Assembly: GCA_017540505.1 (NCBI GenBank)
Contig: JAFYAW010000030.1
Span: forward strand, 62,001 to 126,000
Direction of reading: 5' to 3'
Source: Bacteroidales bacterium
GTDB lineage: Bacteria > Bacteroidota > Bacteroidia > Bacteroidales > WCHB1-69
DNA: 64,000 nt
Shown: positions 1-9,301 of the stretch, piece by piece
Numbering within the stretch: position 1 is the first letter of the stretch
Layout of the letters: the number at the start of each line of letters is the position of its first letter
The notes under the pieces: model-generated
Told to the model about the DNA's origin: nothing
Seen by the model: only the letters and a program-made list of their open reading frames with translations
The model's database searches: none
Position numbers and translations under genes: made by a program

Positions 1-387
1 ATTGAGCCAGTGATGCGACCCTGCGGTTTCGACTGGCGGCAGAGTGTGTCGCTGCTGGCGGGCGTGGCGGCCAAGGAGGTGGTGGCCAGCACGATGGGCG
101 TGTTGTATGCTTCCGCCGCCGAGGAGACCCAATTGGAAGAGATTGGCATGGACAGCGATGAGGGCGAGCTGCACATCGCACGACTGGTGCAGGACAACAT
201 GTCGCCGTTGGCGGCTGCCAGTATGCTGTTGTTCATCCTGTTATATATGCCCTGCTTGTCCACTATCGTGGCCATCAAAAACGAGAGCGGAAAATGGAAG
301 TGGGCGTTGTTCACCGTGGCCTACACCATCGGACTGGCTTGGGTGGTATCTATGTTGTTTTTCCAAATCTGCAGTTTGATATTCTAA
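1..387 (+). CDS. feoB: Ferrous iron transporter FeoB, C-terminal end (5' partial)
   Basis: The frame is open from base 1 and stops with TAA at 385-387, so only the last 128 residues are present. What is visible is the C-terminal membrane part of FeoB, the inner-membrane Fe(II) permease with a cytoplasmic G domain (not in the window). The conserved stretch VAAKEVVASTMGVLY is typical of the FeoB gate region. It is followed by two hydrophobic helices, one around MLLFILLYMPCLSTIVAI and one near the very end (VAYTIGLAWVVSMLFF). The GTG at 10 and ATG at 13 are internal codons, not starts. The next gene begins one base after the stop and encodes the small Cys-rich FeoB partner, which supports the call. 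Confidence 0.9.
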   Translation: MEPVMRPCGFDWRQSVSLLAGVAAKEVVASTMGVLYASAAEETQLEEIGMDSDEGELHIARLVQDNMSPLAAASMLLFILLYMPCLSTIVAIKNESGKWKWALFTVAYTIGLAWVVSMLFFQICSLIF

Positions 388-388
388 T

Positions 389-541
389 ATGGCACAGATT
401 ATTATTGTGTTGATTGTGGTGACAGCCGCCCTCGCATTTGCGGGGCGCGCGCTGGTACGCACATTGAAAGGGAAGGGCGACTGCGGATGCGGATGTGACA
501 ATTGCCCGTATGCGGGGAAATCCTGCGACAAACAAAAATGA
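389..541 (+). CDS. FeoB-associated Cys-rich membrane protein
   Basis: A 50-residue protein starting MAQIIIVLIV, one base after the feoB stop. It has one N-terminal hydrophobic helix (about residues 3-18) followed by a short basic linker and a cluster of five cysteines (CGCGCDNCP ... SC, residues 32-46). Small proteins of this design directly downstream of feoB are a known family (FeoB-associated Cys-rich membrane protein). They have been suggested to help Fe(II) uptake, possibly by handling the metal at the membrane, but the function is not settled. Tight spacing implies co-transcription and translational coupling with feoB. Confidence 0.85.
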   Translation: MAQIIIVLIVVTAALAFAGRALVRTLKGKGDCGCGCDNCPYAGKSCDKQK

Positions 542-653
542 TCATCCACCAGCCGGTTGGGTGTTTGAAGTCTTTTTATCTGTGAATGTGTTTGTTCTGC
601 AACACGTATGAGGTTAATTTCCGAAAGTTGGTTCAACGTGTCGGATAATTGAT

Positions 654-661
654 TATTTTTG
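654..661 (+). promoter_or_regulatory. Bacteroidetes-type -7 box (TATTTTTG)
   Basis: TATTTTTG matches the Bacteroidetes -7 consensus TAnnTTTG. It lies 65 bases before the ATG of the DUF3857 gene, in an otherwise empty 185-base gap after the feo genes. A convincing -33 element was not seen. Confidence 0.45.
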
Positions 662-726
662 CTGCGGAAAAGGATTCATAGAATCATAAATGTATTTGTT
701 TGTCATAAACTAAATAGGATTTGTTC

Positions 727-2409
727 ATGAGAAAAAATATAAAACGCCTCTCTCTTCTGGTTCTTCTGCTTGTAATAACACAGACTGCTTTTTGTGGTAA
801 ACCCAAGCCCGATGCCGTTTATCATCTTATCCGGAAAGAATTCAAGATAAATGAAGATGGCTCTACCGATATGCGCTTCCGGAAGGAGATGCAGCTCTTC
901 TCGTATGATGCCTTCTTCCATACATACGGTGAAACGCTTATTCCCTATAATACGGATTTCCAAACGCTTACCATTAACGAAGCATACACTGTCCGCAAAG
1001 ATGGCAGCAAGGTGGAAACCCCGGCCAATGCTTTCAACCCGAGTCTGCCCGCTGGCTGCACCGATTGCGAACGTTTCAATACCATCCGGGAGATGGTGGT
1101 TACGCACACGGCTTTGGAGTATGATGCCACCATCGTGCTGGATTATACCATCCATACGGAAGCGAATTTCTTAGGCATTTGGATGGAACGGGTGGACTTG
1201 TGCGAGCCGGCACCCGTGGAACGCTATGAGGTTTCCGTCACCCTGCCCGCTGAATACAGTCTTCAGTATGTGGTCAACTGCTATGGCCGCCAGATGCAAC
1301 CTGCGAAGGACACACAGAATCTTCAATACCGGATGAGCTGGGTGTTCGAGGACTTGCCCCAGCGTCCGGCCGACGCTTACCTGCCGCACGATTATCTGCC
1401 TTTTATGATGATGACCACCATTGCCGACCCGACGGCTTTCATGAGCGAGCTGACCTTCCAGAATGCCTTTGTTCCAGTGGAGAAGAACTTTTACAGCGAG
1501 GCGGCGGCTATCACGGTGCATGCTGCTTCTGATATTGATAAAATGCTGGCCCTCCGCAACTATGTGGCGGATATGATCCATACCAACGATGTGTCGCTGA
1601 AGCAGATGAACTACATCGTCGCTTCCCCGTCTACGGTTTGGCAGACCAATTGCGGCAGTAGAGTGGACAAGGATTTGCTGCTCGCGACGTTGCTGCGCGC
1701 CTCGGGTTTTCGGACGGAATTCGGATTGCTGTATGGCAATCTTATGGATGATGCCGAGAGTGCTGTGAAGGTGACTGTTCAGAACGAAGATTTTTATATC
1801 TCGTCATCGGTGAAGTCGCCCAAGAGTCTCTCGGTGCTCAAAGCCGGCGATTCGTTCCTCTCGCAACAAGGGTATATTCAGAATTTTATCAAGCAACTGG
1901 GATCTGTGGACGTGGCCGCGGATGTGGAAGTGTTGATGGCGGATGGTTCCATGAAGACGAAAGTGAATGTTCAGCGGGCGGATGTCCGCACTTCGCAGTC
2001 GGCTACCATGCGCAAATCGTCGCTGAATCCTTCGTTCCGCATTAAAAACCTCGGCAGTGGCTATTATGAGATGACCTTGCCGGAGGATTATGGCTGTGAC
2101 CTGCAACCTTCGCGTATCGCGCCCGATCGTACCTTGCCGGTGGAAGTGGTGCCTACCGAAGAACATTACACTTATTCGATCACACTGCCCGTCGGAGCAC
2201 GCTGTCTGACCAAACCCTACAAGATTGAGCAGTCCAGCGAGTTTGGATCTGTGATGGTTGAACTCATTTGCGACGGACGCATCTTGACCGTGAACAGAAA
2301 ACTCTCTTTGAAAGAACCGTTTGTAAGCGGGAAAAAGAACCTGCGTCGCCTGCGGGATATGCTCGTTGTTTGGAAGACAAATAAACGTATTGTGTTTAAA
2401 AACAATTAA
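727..2409 (+). CDS. DUF3857 / transglutaminase-like secreted protein
   Basis: A 560-residue protein beginning MRKNIKRLSLLVLLLVITQTAFC, a signal peptide. The ATG at 727 is preferred over the upstream TTG at 721 because it gives a proper signal sequence. The N-terminal half resembles DUF3857 domains (KEFKINEDGSTDMRFRKEM..., a beta-rich region). It is followed around residues 275-345 by a transglutaminase-like helix and core (LLLATLLRASGF). In the family the core reads roughly G-D-C-K-D-K. Here it is NCGSRVDKD (Cys309, Asp314, Lys315), so the cysteine is not at the usual spacing and the protein may be non-catalytic. It is followed after 14 bases by the branching enzyme gene and is probably co-transcribed. 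Its role is unknown. Confidence 0.7.
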   Translation: MRKNIKRLSLLVLLLVITQTAFCGKPKPDAVYHLIRKEFKINEDGSTDMRFRKEMQLFSYDAFFHTYGETLIPYNTDFQTLTINEAYTVRKDGSKVETPANAFNPSLPAGCTDCERFNTIREMVVTHTALEYDATIVLDYTIHTEANFLGIWMERVDLCEPAPVERYEVSVTLPAEYSLQYVVNCYGRQMQPAKDTQNLQYRMSWVFEDLPQRPADAYLPHDYLPFMMMTTIADPTAFMSELTFQNAFVPVEKNFYSEAAAITVHAASDIDKMLALRNYVADMIHTNDVSLKQMNYIVASPSTVWQTNCGSRVDKDLLLATLLRASGFRTEFGLLYGNLMDDAESAVKVTVQNEDFYISSSVKSPKSLSVLKAGDSFLSQQGYIQNFIKQLGSVDVAADVEVLMADGSMKTKVNVQRADVRTSQSATMRKSSLNPSFRIKNLGSGYYEMTLPEDYGCDLQPSRIAPDRTLPVEVVPTEEHYTYSITLPVGARCLTKPYKIEQSSEFGSVMVELICDGRILTVNRKLSLKEPFVSGKKNLRRLRDMLVVWKTNKRIVFKNN

Positions 2410-2423
2410 TTACTGAATAAAGT

Positions 2424-4418
2424 ATGTCTGTCAATCCGAAACTGCTGCCGCCATTGGTCACGATTGACCCGTATTTGAAGCCCTTTGCGAACATTTTGCG
2501 TAAGCGCCACGAGCGTGCCGTACTTCGGGAGTTGGAGTTCACGGATGGGACACGCAACTTGTCGGAGGTGGCTAATGGGCATCTGTACTACGGCTTGCAT
2601 AAGACGGAGAACGGCTGGCTGTTTCGCGAGAAGGCACCCAACGCGACGGCTATATACCTGTACGGAGACTTTTCCCGTTGGCAGGTGAAGCCCGAATTCG
2701 CCCTGCATCCGATTGGGAACGGCGATTGGGAAATTGAACTTCCGGATTTCTGCTTGCAACATACGATGCTTTATAAGTTGTGGATGGTATGGCAGTCGGG
2801 AGCCGACGAGCGCCTGCCCGCCTACGCCACGCGCGTGGTGCAGGATGACAATACCAAGGTGTTTTGCGCGCAGGTGTGGGATCCGAAACCCTACCAGTGG
2901 CAGCATCCGCAGCCGCCCAAACCGAAACATCCGCTGATTTACGAGGCCCATATCGGCATGTCTTCGCAGGAAGCCAAGGTCTCCACCTATTGGGAGTTTA
3001 AGGAGACAGTACTGCCGAGAATTGTCAAGCTTGGCTACAATACCATCCAGCTTATGGCCGTGCAGGAACATCCTTATTACGGATCCTTCGGCTATCAGGT
3101 GGCCAATTTCTTCGCTCCGTCGTCACGTTTCGGTACGCCGGAGGAGTTGAAGGAACTTGTTGATACGGCGCATGCTGCGGGTATCTCTGTTATCCTCGAT
3201 GTGGTGCACTCGCACTCCGTCTCCAATGAGAAGGAAGGCCTCTCCCGCTTTGACGGCTCCGACCATCTGTACTTCCACTCTGGGGAGAAAGGACAGCATC
3301 CGGTTTGGGATTCGCGTTGCTTTGACTATGGCAAGGCCGAAACCCTCACATTCCTGTTGTCGAATCTGAAATATTGGCAGCAGGAGTTCCACTTCGACGG
3401 CTTCCGCTTCGACGGTGTGACCAGCATGAGCTATTGGAACCATGGCATAGGCGTTGATTTTGTGGATTATGCCCAATATTTTGATGATAATGTGGATGAG
3501 GATGCTCTCACATACCTCACGTTGGCCAACAATCTGATTCGGAAGGTCAACCCGCAGGCATTGACCATTGCCGAGGATGTGAGCGGAATGCCGGGGATGG
3601 CCTTCCCAACGGAAAAAGGCGGCCTTGGCTTCGACTACCGGATGTCGATGGGCATTGCCGACTATTGGATGAAAATCGTGAAGACCAAATCAGATGAGTA
3701 TTGGGGCGTGGGCGACATCTACTTCCATCTCACCGACAAGCGGCGCGAGGAACAGACCATCAGTTATGTGGAGTGTCACGATCAGGCGATGGTAGGGGAC
3801 AAGACGCTGATTTTTAGGTTGGTGGATAAAAACATGTACGATAAAATGTCCGTCTTTACGCCAGATTTGACGGTGGATAGGGGCGTGGCGTTGCACAAGA
3901 TGATCCGTCTTGTCACGCTGTCGTTGGCATCTGGCGGCTATCTCAACTTCATGGGCAACGAGTTCGGGCATCCCGAGTGGATCGACTTCCCACGTGAGGG
4001 GAACGGCTGGTCCTGCCAGCACGCCCGCCGGCAGTGGAATCTCGCCGATGATGAAACGTTGAAATATTCCGGTCTGAACCGCTTTGATGCGGACATGATT
4101 CATCTGGTGCGGAAGTACGACATCCTCTCTTCCGTACCGAATCTGATATGTCAAAATGAAGCGGACCAGGTGCTGGCTTTCGAGCGCCATGGTTTGTTGT
4201 TTGTCTTTAATTTTAACCCGGTAAAATCCTTTGAGGACTATGAAATCCCCATTGCGTCCGGTGATTATGTGCTGGCACTTGACTCTGATTCTCCACGTTA
4301 CGGCGGTTTTGGCAATGTGGACGAAACAATGGAGTACCATACTATAATATCTGAAGGTCGCTCAGCAGTGCGTCTCTATGTGCCCTCGCGCACGGCACTG
4401 GTGCTATATTCCAAATGA
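2424..4418 (+). CDS. glgB: 1,4-alpha-glucan branching enzyme (GH13, eukaryotic type)
   Basis: A 664-residue cytoplasmic enzyme that creates alpha-1,6 branches in glycogen. It has an N-terminal CBM48-like region (about residues 50-150, including FREKAPNATAIYLYGDFSRW) and a GH13 TIM barrel. Barrel motifs are DVVHSHS, FRFDGVTSM with nucleophile Asp330, TIAEDVSGM with acid/base Glu384, and ECHDQAMVG with Asp453. A C-terminal beta domain closes the protein. DGFRFDGVTSM and ECHDQ are characteristic of the GBE1-like (eukaryotic and Bacteroidetes) subgroup rather than the usual bacterial GlgB. No signal peptide is present, fitting intracellular glycogen storage. The gene ends 35 bases before the start chosen for the next one. 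Confidence 0.93.
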   Translation: MSVNPKLLPPLVTIDPYLKPFANILRKRHERAVLRELEFTDGTRNLSEVANGHLYYGLHKTENGWLFREKAPNATAIYLYGDFSRWQVKPEFALHPIGNGDWEIELPDFCLQHTMLYKLWMVWQSGADERLPAYATRVVQDDNTKVFCAQVWDPKPYQWQHPQPPKPKHPLIYEAHIGMSSQEAKVSTYWEFKETVLPRIVKLGYNTIQLMAVQEHPYYGSFGYQVANFFAPSSRFGTPEELKELVDTAHAAGISVILDVVHSHSVSNEKEGLSRFDGSDHLYFHSGEKGQHPVWDSRCFDYGKAETLTFLLSNLKYWQQEFHFDGFRFDGVTSMSYWNHGIGVDFVDYAQYFDDNVDEDALTYLTLANNLIRKVNPQALTIAEDVSGMPGMAFPTEKGGLGFDYRMSMGIADYWMKIVKTKSDEYWGVGDIYFHLTDKRREEQTISYVECHDQAMVGDKTLIFRLVDKNMYDKMSVFTPDLTVDRGVALHKMIRLVTLSLASGGYLNFMGNEFGHPEWIDFPREGNGWSCQHARRQWNLADDETLKYSGLNRFDADMIHLVRKYDILSSVPNLICQNEADQVLAFERHGLLFVFNFNPVKSFEDYEIPIASGDYVLALDSDSPRYGGFGNVDETMEYHTIISEGRSAVRLYVPSRTALVLYSK

Positions 4419-4453
4419 TATCCCTGAAGTTTCAATACTTTACTTTTCAGTAT

Positions 4454-7400
4454 ATGAAAAAAATCTGCCTTTTGCTCATCGGTTGCGTGTTCATATTGAA
4501 TGCCTTCGCCCAGGAGGCCGCCGATGCCAATCCCAACTTGGATCTGTCAGCCCAATACACGCCGCCCCGCGAGGCCGACGTGCGCGCGCATCTCGACCAA
4601 TGGCAGGACCTTAAATTCGGCATGATCATCCACTGGGGCCTCTACGCTGTGCCCGGCATCGTGGAGTCGTGGTCGATATGTTCTGAAGACGAAGATTGGA
4701 TCCCGCGCGATAGCACCATGGACTACAATGCCTACAAGCAATGGTACTGGAATCTCAATAAAGAATTTAATCCCAGACAGTTCAATCCTGACCAATGGGC
4801 TGCCTCGGCCAAAAGGGCAGGTATGAAATATGTGGTCTTTACTACCAAACATCACGATGGTTTTGCCATGTACGACACCAAGTACAGTGACTATTCCATC
4901 GCCAAAGGCCCCTTTGCCGACCATCCCAAAGCCGATGTGGCCAAATATGTGTTTGAGGCCTTCCGCAACCAGAATATGATGATTGGGGCCTATTTCTCCA
5001 AACCCGACTGGCATTCGCAGGACTATTGGTGGAACCGCTATGCCACCCCTGACCGGCATGTGAACTACACCATCGCCAATCATCCGCAACGCTGGAATGA
5101 TTTTAAGCAATTTGTTTTTAATCAGATAGATGAAATAACCTCCCGCTATGGTAAAATTGATATTCTCTGGTTGGATGGTGGTTGGGTGCGTGCGCCGCAG
5201 GAAGATATTGGCATGGACAATATTGCCCGTATGGCCCGCCGCAACCAGCCCGGGCTCATCATCGTGGATCGCACCGTGACCGGCGAGTACGAGAACTATC
5301 GCACGCCCGAGAAGATGATTCCCGAAAAACAGTTGCCATACCCGTGGGAGACATGCATGCCGCTGAGCAAAGACTGGGGGTTCGTGCCCGGTGCTGTTTT
5401 CAAGAACCCTGATGTGATTATCTCTACGCTGATAGAGGTGGTGGCTAAGGGCGGAAGTCTGTTGCTCGGCGTGGGACCCACACCTGAGGGTATTATTGAA
5501 CCCGAGGTGGTGCGCATTTTAGATGAGATTGGTCTATGGCTGAAAGAGAACGGCGAGGCTATCTACAATACCCGTAATACTCCGATATATCATAATCATA
5601 TTGGAAATGTCTGGTTTACTGCATCAAAAGACAAATTGACCACCTACGCCATCGTGCGTCCTGACGGTCCGATGCCCGCAACTGTTTCGTGGCACGGCAA
5701 TCTTCCCGCCAAGGGCTCGAAAATGGTTTTGCTGGCCGACCGCTCTGTTGTAAAATACAAAATTTCAGGTGATTCGGTCATCATTACTTTGCCCAAATCT
5801 GTGCGTACGAAGGGCATACCTTTTGCTGTAGCGTTCCAGATGGCTACGAATGGGTTTTCGTACAACGACTTGAACCGTAACGGCCAATGCGATCCGTATG
5901 AGAATCCGTACCTTACAGTAGAGGAAAGGGTAGAAGACCTACTTTCCAAGATGACCTTGGAAGAAAAGGCCGGCCAGTTGGTGATGACGATGGGGTGGGA
6001 GTATTATGAAAAGACTGGCAATCAATATGTTCTTACGGAAAAATTCAAGGATGCGATTCAAAATAAGCATATCGGCAGCACCTGGGCTGTTATGCGTGCT
6101 GACCCTTGGACGCAGAAGACGCTTCAGAACGGTCTCACCCCAGAGGCTGCGCACAACTTGACCAACGAGATGCAGCTCTGGAACCGTAAAAACACCCGCT
6201 TGGGTATTCCGTTGATGTTTGCGGAAGAGGCACCCCACGGGCACATGGCCATCGGTACTACGGTGTTGCCCACTGCCCTTGGCCGCGCCTCCACATTCAA
6301 TAAAACTTTGGAGGGAAAATTGGGTTGGTTGGTAGCCCGAGAAACAGGGTGTCAGGGTGCACACATTGCCTTCGGACCGGTGCTCGACATCGTGCGCGAC
6401 CCCCGCTGGTCGCGGATGGAGGAGACCTACGGCGAAGACCCCGAGCTGACAGGCCTGATGGGTGGCGCGTATGCCAGCGGATTGCAGGGATATGGTTTGA
6501 TTTCCACGCTGAAACACTTCACCGCACACGGCATTTCCGAAGGTGGCCACAATGGAAATTCTGCGCAGGTGGGCAAACGCGAGCTGCTATCCGTGCTCTC
6601 GTACCCTTTCCAGAAAGCACTATGGCTTGGCGGTGCCCAGTCGGTGATGACCGCTTACAACGATGTGGACGGAATTCCCTGTTCGGGGAATAAATGGTTG
6701 CTGCGCGACGTGCTGTGCCACGAATGGGGCTTTAAAGGACTCGTGATTTCCGATCTTTATGCCATCAACGGGCTGGTAAGCGCGCGCATCGCCGCCGACT
6801 ACTCCGAGGCCGCTGCGCTTGCTGTGAAAGCAGGTGTGTACATCGATCTCGGAGGCTCCTGCTACGGTGAACAGTTGGTGCAAGCCGTGAAAAACGGACT
6901 GGTGACGGAATACCAAATCGATGAGCTGGTAAAGCACGTGCTGTCGCAAAAATTCCAACTCGGCTTGTTTGACGCAACATTTGACAAGCCGTATGTGGCT
7001 TTTGACAAGACATTGCACGAGACTCAGAATCTGAAGGTGGCGCAAGAGTCCGTTATCTTGTTAAAGAATGATAATGAGACACTTCCTTTGTCAAAATCTG
7101 TAAAAAAAGTAGCCGTCATCGGGCCCAATGCCGACAATGTCTATAATATGTTAGGCGACTACACCGCACCCCAGGCCGACGGTTCCGTGATAACGGTCCT
7201 GCAAGGCATTCGTGAGAAACTGCCCAATGCGCAGGTGGAGTACGTGCAGGGCTGCCATATCCGCGATACCTCCTGGTCGGAAATTGACCGTGCGGTGAAA
7301 ATTGCTGCGGATGCAGATGTTGTAGTGGCGGTGATGGGCGGCTCCAGTGCCCGTGATTTCCGCACCAACTACAAGGAAACCGGCGCCGCCGAGGTGACAG

Positions 7401-8134
7401 GCCCAGCTATCAGCGATATGGATGCGGGCGAGGGCTTCGACCGTGCCACACTCAATATGCTTGGCAAACAGGAAGAATTGTTGAAGGCTTTATACGCTAC
7501 GGGCAAGCCCGTGGTGTTAGTGATGATCCAGGGCCGTCCGCTGGACCTCTCGTGGGCGGATGCGCACGTGCCCGCCATCCTCAACGCATGGTATCCCGGC
7601 TCGCAGGGCGGCAGGGCAATAGCTGACATCCTCTTCGGGGATGTCAACCCGTCGGGCAAACTGCCCATATCGTACCTGCGATCGGTGGGCCAGCTGCCGG
7701 TCTATTACAACGCCACGGAGGTGCGCCGCGACTACACCGACGCGCCTGCCAGTCCGCTCTATCCGTTCGGCCACGGACTGAGCTACACCACCTTCGAGTA
7801 CTCCAATTTGCTGTCCGTCTGGAAAAACGATACCACCATAGAGGTCTCCTTTCATTTGACCAACACAGGCCAATACGACGGTGCCGAAGCGGTGCAACTC
7901 TATATGCGTCATGAAAGTAGTTCGGTGAAAACACCGGAGCGCCAGTTGAAGGCCTTTGAAAAGGTGTTCTTGAAGAAAGGGGAGACGAAAACCGTAACGA
8001 TGATGCTCTCAAAGTCCGACTTTGCCATCCTGAATGCCGATTTGCGCTGGGTTGTTGAGCCGGGCACCGTCACGCTGATGGTGGGAAGCTCAAGCCAGGA
8101 CATCAGGTTGCAGACGACAGTGGAAGTGAAATAA
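4454..8134 (+). CDS. GH29 alpha-L-fucosidase / GH3 beta-glycosidase fusion
   Basis: A 1226-residue secreted protein. The ATG at 4454 (MKKICLLLIGCVFILNAFAQ) gives a clean signal peptide; the frame extends 13 codons upstream to 4415 but that overlaps the branching enzyme gene. Residues about 30-400 are GH29: KFGMIIHWGLY, TTKHHDGFAMYD, and DILWLDGGW with predicted nucleophile Asp241, then a beta-sandwich tail. Residues from about 470 are a complete GH3 enzyme. It starts with the typical YNDLNRNGQCDPYENP and MTLEEKAGQL segments, then the barrel (GEDPELTG, TLKHFTAHG, VISDLYAINGL with nucleophile Asp767), the alpha/beta sandwich (ILNAWYPGSQGG) and a C-terminal FnIII-like domain (YPFGHGLSYTTF). Both halves retain their expected catalytic aspartates. 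The substrate cannot be fixed from sequence; a fucosylated beta-linked oligosaccharide would use both activities. Confidence 0.92.
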   Translation: MKKICLLLIGCVFILNAFAQEAADANPNLDLSAQYTPPREADVRAHLDQWQDLKFGMIIHWGLYAVPGIVESWSICSEDEDWIPRDSTMDYNAYKQWYWNLNKEFNPRQFNPDQWAASAKRAGMKYVVFTTKHHDGFAMYDTKYSDYSIAKGPFADHPKADVAKYVFEAFRNQNMMIGAYFSKPDWHSQDYWWNRYATPDRHVNYTIANHPQRWNDFKQFVFNQIDEITSRYGKIDILWLDGGWVRAPQEDIGMDNIARMARRNQPGLIIVDRTVTGEYENYRTPEKMIPEKQLPYPWETCMPLSKDWGFVPGAVFKNPDVIISTLIEVVAKGGSLLLGVGPTPEGIIEPEVVRILDEIGLWLKENGEAIYNTRNTPIYHNHIGNVWFTASKDKLTTYAIVRPDGPMPATVSWHGNLPAKGSKMVLLADRSVVKYKISGDSVIITLPKSVRTKGIPFAVAFQMATNGFSYNDLNRNGQCDPYENPYLTVEERVEDLLSKMTLEEKAGQLVMTMGWEYYEKTGNQYVLTEKFKDAIQNKHIGSTWAVMRADPWTQKTLQNGLTPEAAHNLTNEMQLWNRKNTRLGIPLMFAEEAPHGHMAIGTTVLPTALGRASTFNKTLEGKLGWLVARETGCQGAHIAFGPVLDIVRDPRWSRMEETYGEDPELTGLMGGAYASGLQGYGLISTLKHFTAHGISEGGHNGNSAQVGKRELLSVLSYPFQKALWLGGAQSVMTAYNDVDGIPCSGNKWLLRDVLCHEWGFKGLVISDLYAINGLVSARIAADYSEAAALAVKAGVYIDLGGSCYGEQLVQAVKNGLVTEYQIDELVKHVLSQKFQLGLFDATFDKPYVAFDKTLHETQNLKVAQESVILLKNDNETLPLSKSVKKVAVIGPNADNVYNMLGDYTAPQADGSVITVLQGIREKLPNAQVEYVQGCHIRDTSWSEIDRAVKIAADADVVVAVMGGSSARDFRTNYKETGAAEVTGPAISDMDAGEGFDRATLNMLGKQEELLKALYATGKPVVLVMIQGRPLDLSWADAHVPAILNAWYPGSQGGRAIADILFGDVNPSGKLPISYLRSVGQLPVYYNATEVRRDYTDAPASPLYPFGHGLSYTTFEYSNLLSVWKNDTTIEVSFHLTNTGQYDGAEAVQLYMRHESSSVKTPERQLKAFEKVFLKKGETKTVTMMLSKSDFAILNADLRWVVEPGTVTLMVGSSSQDIRLQTTVEVK

Positions 8135-8162
8135 ATAAATTAATCATCAAATACACAATACT

Positions 8163-9191
8163 ATGGCATATCATTTTAAAAATCTGGTTTTTGAAGGCGG
8201 TGGCGTGAAAGGCATCGCATACGTGGGCGCTTTGGAAGTGCTCGACAGAGAAGGAATCCTGAACGACATCGAGCGGGTGGCGGGAACCTCCGCCGGTGCC
8301 ATGGTGGCTGTCATGGTGGCCTTGCGCTATACCGCGGATGAGATGAGACAAGTGCTTGAGAACCTCGACTTCAAGGATTTCAAGGACAGTTCCAAGGGCA
8401 TTGTTCGCGACACCATACGCCTCCTGAAGCATTATGGCTGGTACAAGGGTGACTACTTCCGCGACCTGATGGCCAAGTTGATCGAAAAGAAAACCGGCAA
8501 TGGCGAGATGACTTTTGAACAACTGGAGGAGACCGGCAAATACCGTGATCTCTATCTCGTGGGAGCGGATTTGAGCACCGGAGTCTCCAAGGTCTTCAGT
8601 GCACACGACCAGGAGTCCAAGACGATGAAAGTGGCGGATGCCGCACGCATCTCCATGTCCATCCCACTCTTCTTTTCAGCCGTGCGAGGCGGCAAGGACA
8701 ACAAGCATCTCTTTGTAGATGGCGGCCTGCTGGACAACTATACGGTCAAGACGTTCGACCGGCAGACCTATCTGGCAGACATAAACAATGCCAGACGCAC
8801 GGAGTATTACGAGAAAATCAATGAGAAGCTCAGGATGCAGCGAGCCACCACTAGAAACGAATATGTTTACAACAAAGAGACCCTCGGTTTCCGGCTGGAT
8901 GCCAAGGAAGACATCGCCATGTATCTCACGCATGAGGAAAACTTCAATGAAATCAATGGCTTCTTTGACTATACCAAGGCTTTGGTGACCACCCTCATCG
9001 ATTTCCAGACCAACGACCACTTGCACAGCGATGACTGGCAGCGCACCGTCTATATTGATACGTTAGGTGTCAGAGCCATTGATTTTGACATCCCGAAGGA
9101 GAAGAAAGATGAGCTGGTCGCCTCGGGAAAACTCTATACCGAGGCCTATCTGGAATGGTATAACAACGACGAGGAGAAGGCGAACAAATAA
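8163..9191 (+). CDS. Patatin-like phospholipase
   Basis: A 342-residue protein with the full patatin catalytic set. It has an oxyanion-hole glycine-rich motif (EGGGVKGIAYVGAL), the nucleophile elbow GTSAGA with Ser43, and the catalytic Asp186 in FVDGGLLDNY. No signal peptide or membrane segment is seen, so it is predicted to act in the cytoplasm or on the inner face of the membrane, hydrolysing acyl esters of lipids. The C-terminal 120 residues are rich in charged residues and specific to this protein. It follows the GH29-GH3 gene after 28 bases and ends in a convergent arrangement with the next gene, with an inverted repeat between them. Confidence 0.88.
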   Translation: MAYHFKNLVFEGGGVKGIAYVGALEVLDREGILNDIERVAGTSAGAMVAVMVALRYTADEMRQVLENLDFKDFKDSSKGIVRDTIRLLKHYGWYKGDYFRDLMAKLIEKKTGNGEMTFEQLEETGKYRDLYLVGADLSTGVSKVFSAHDQESKTMKVADAARISMSIPLFFSAVRGGKDNKHLFVDGGLLDNYTVKTFDRQTYLADINNARRTEYYEKINEKLRMQRATTRNEYVYNKETLGFRLDAKEDIAMYLTHEENFNEINGFFDYTKALVTTLIDFQTNDHLHSDDWQRTVYIDTLGVRAIDFDIPKEKKDELVASGKLYTEAYLEWYNNDEEKANK

Positions 9192-9259
9192 GGGATATGC
9201 GTGCCGTGCGCCGATTGATTACGAAAGGGCCGGACTTTTTTGGGGGACGTTATCACGAA

Positions 9260-9289
9260 AAATCACGTAATTACGTTATTACGTGATTT
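9260..9289. terminator. Inverted repeat between convergent genes
   Basis: Two perfect 12-base arms (AAATCACGTAAT and its complement) separated by 6 bases. The pairing extends further if two extra A bases are bulged. A run of G lies to the left and a run of C to the right. It sits between the ends of two convergent genes, so a bidirectional transcription terminator is the simplest reading, although a U-tract is lacking on both sides. Confidence 0.5.
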
Positions 9290-9301
9290 CGTACCCCCCC
9301 C

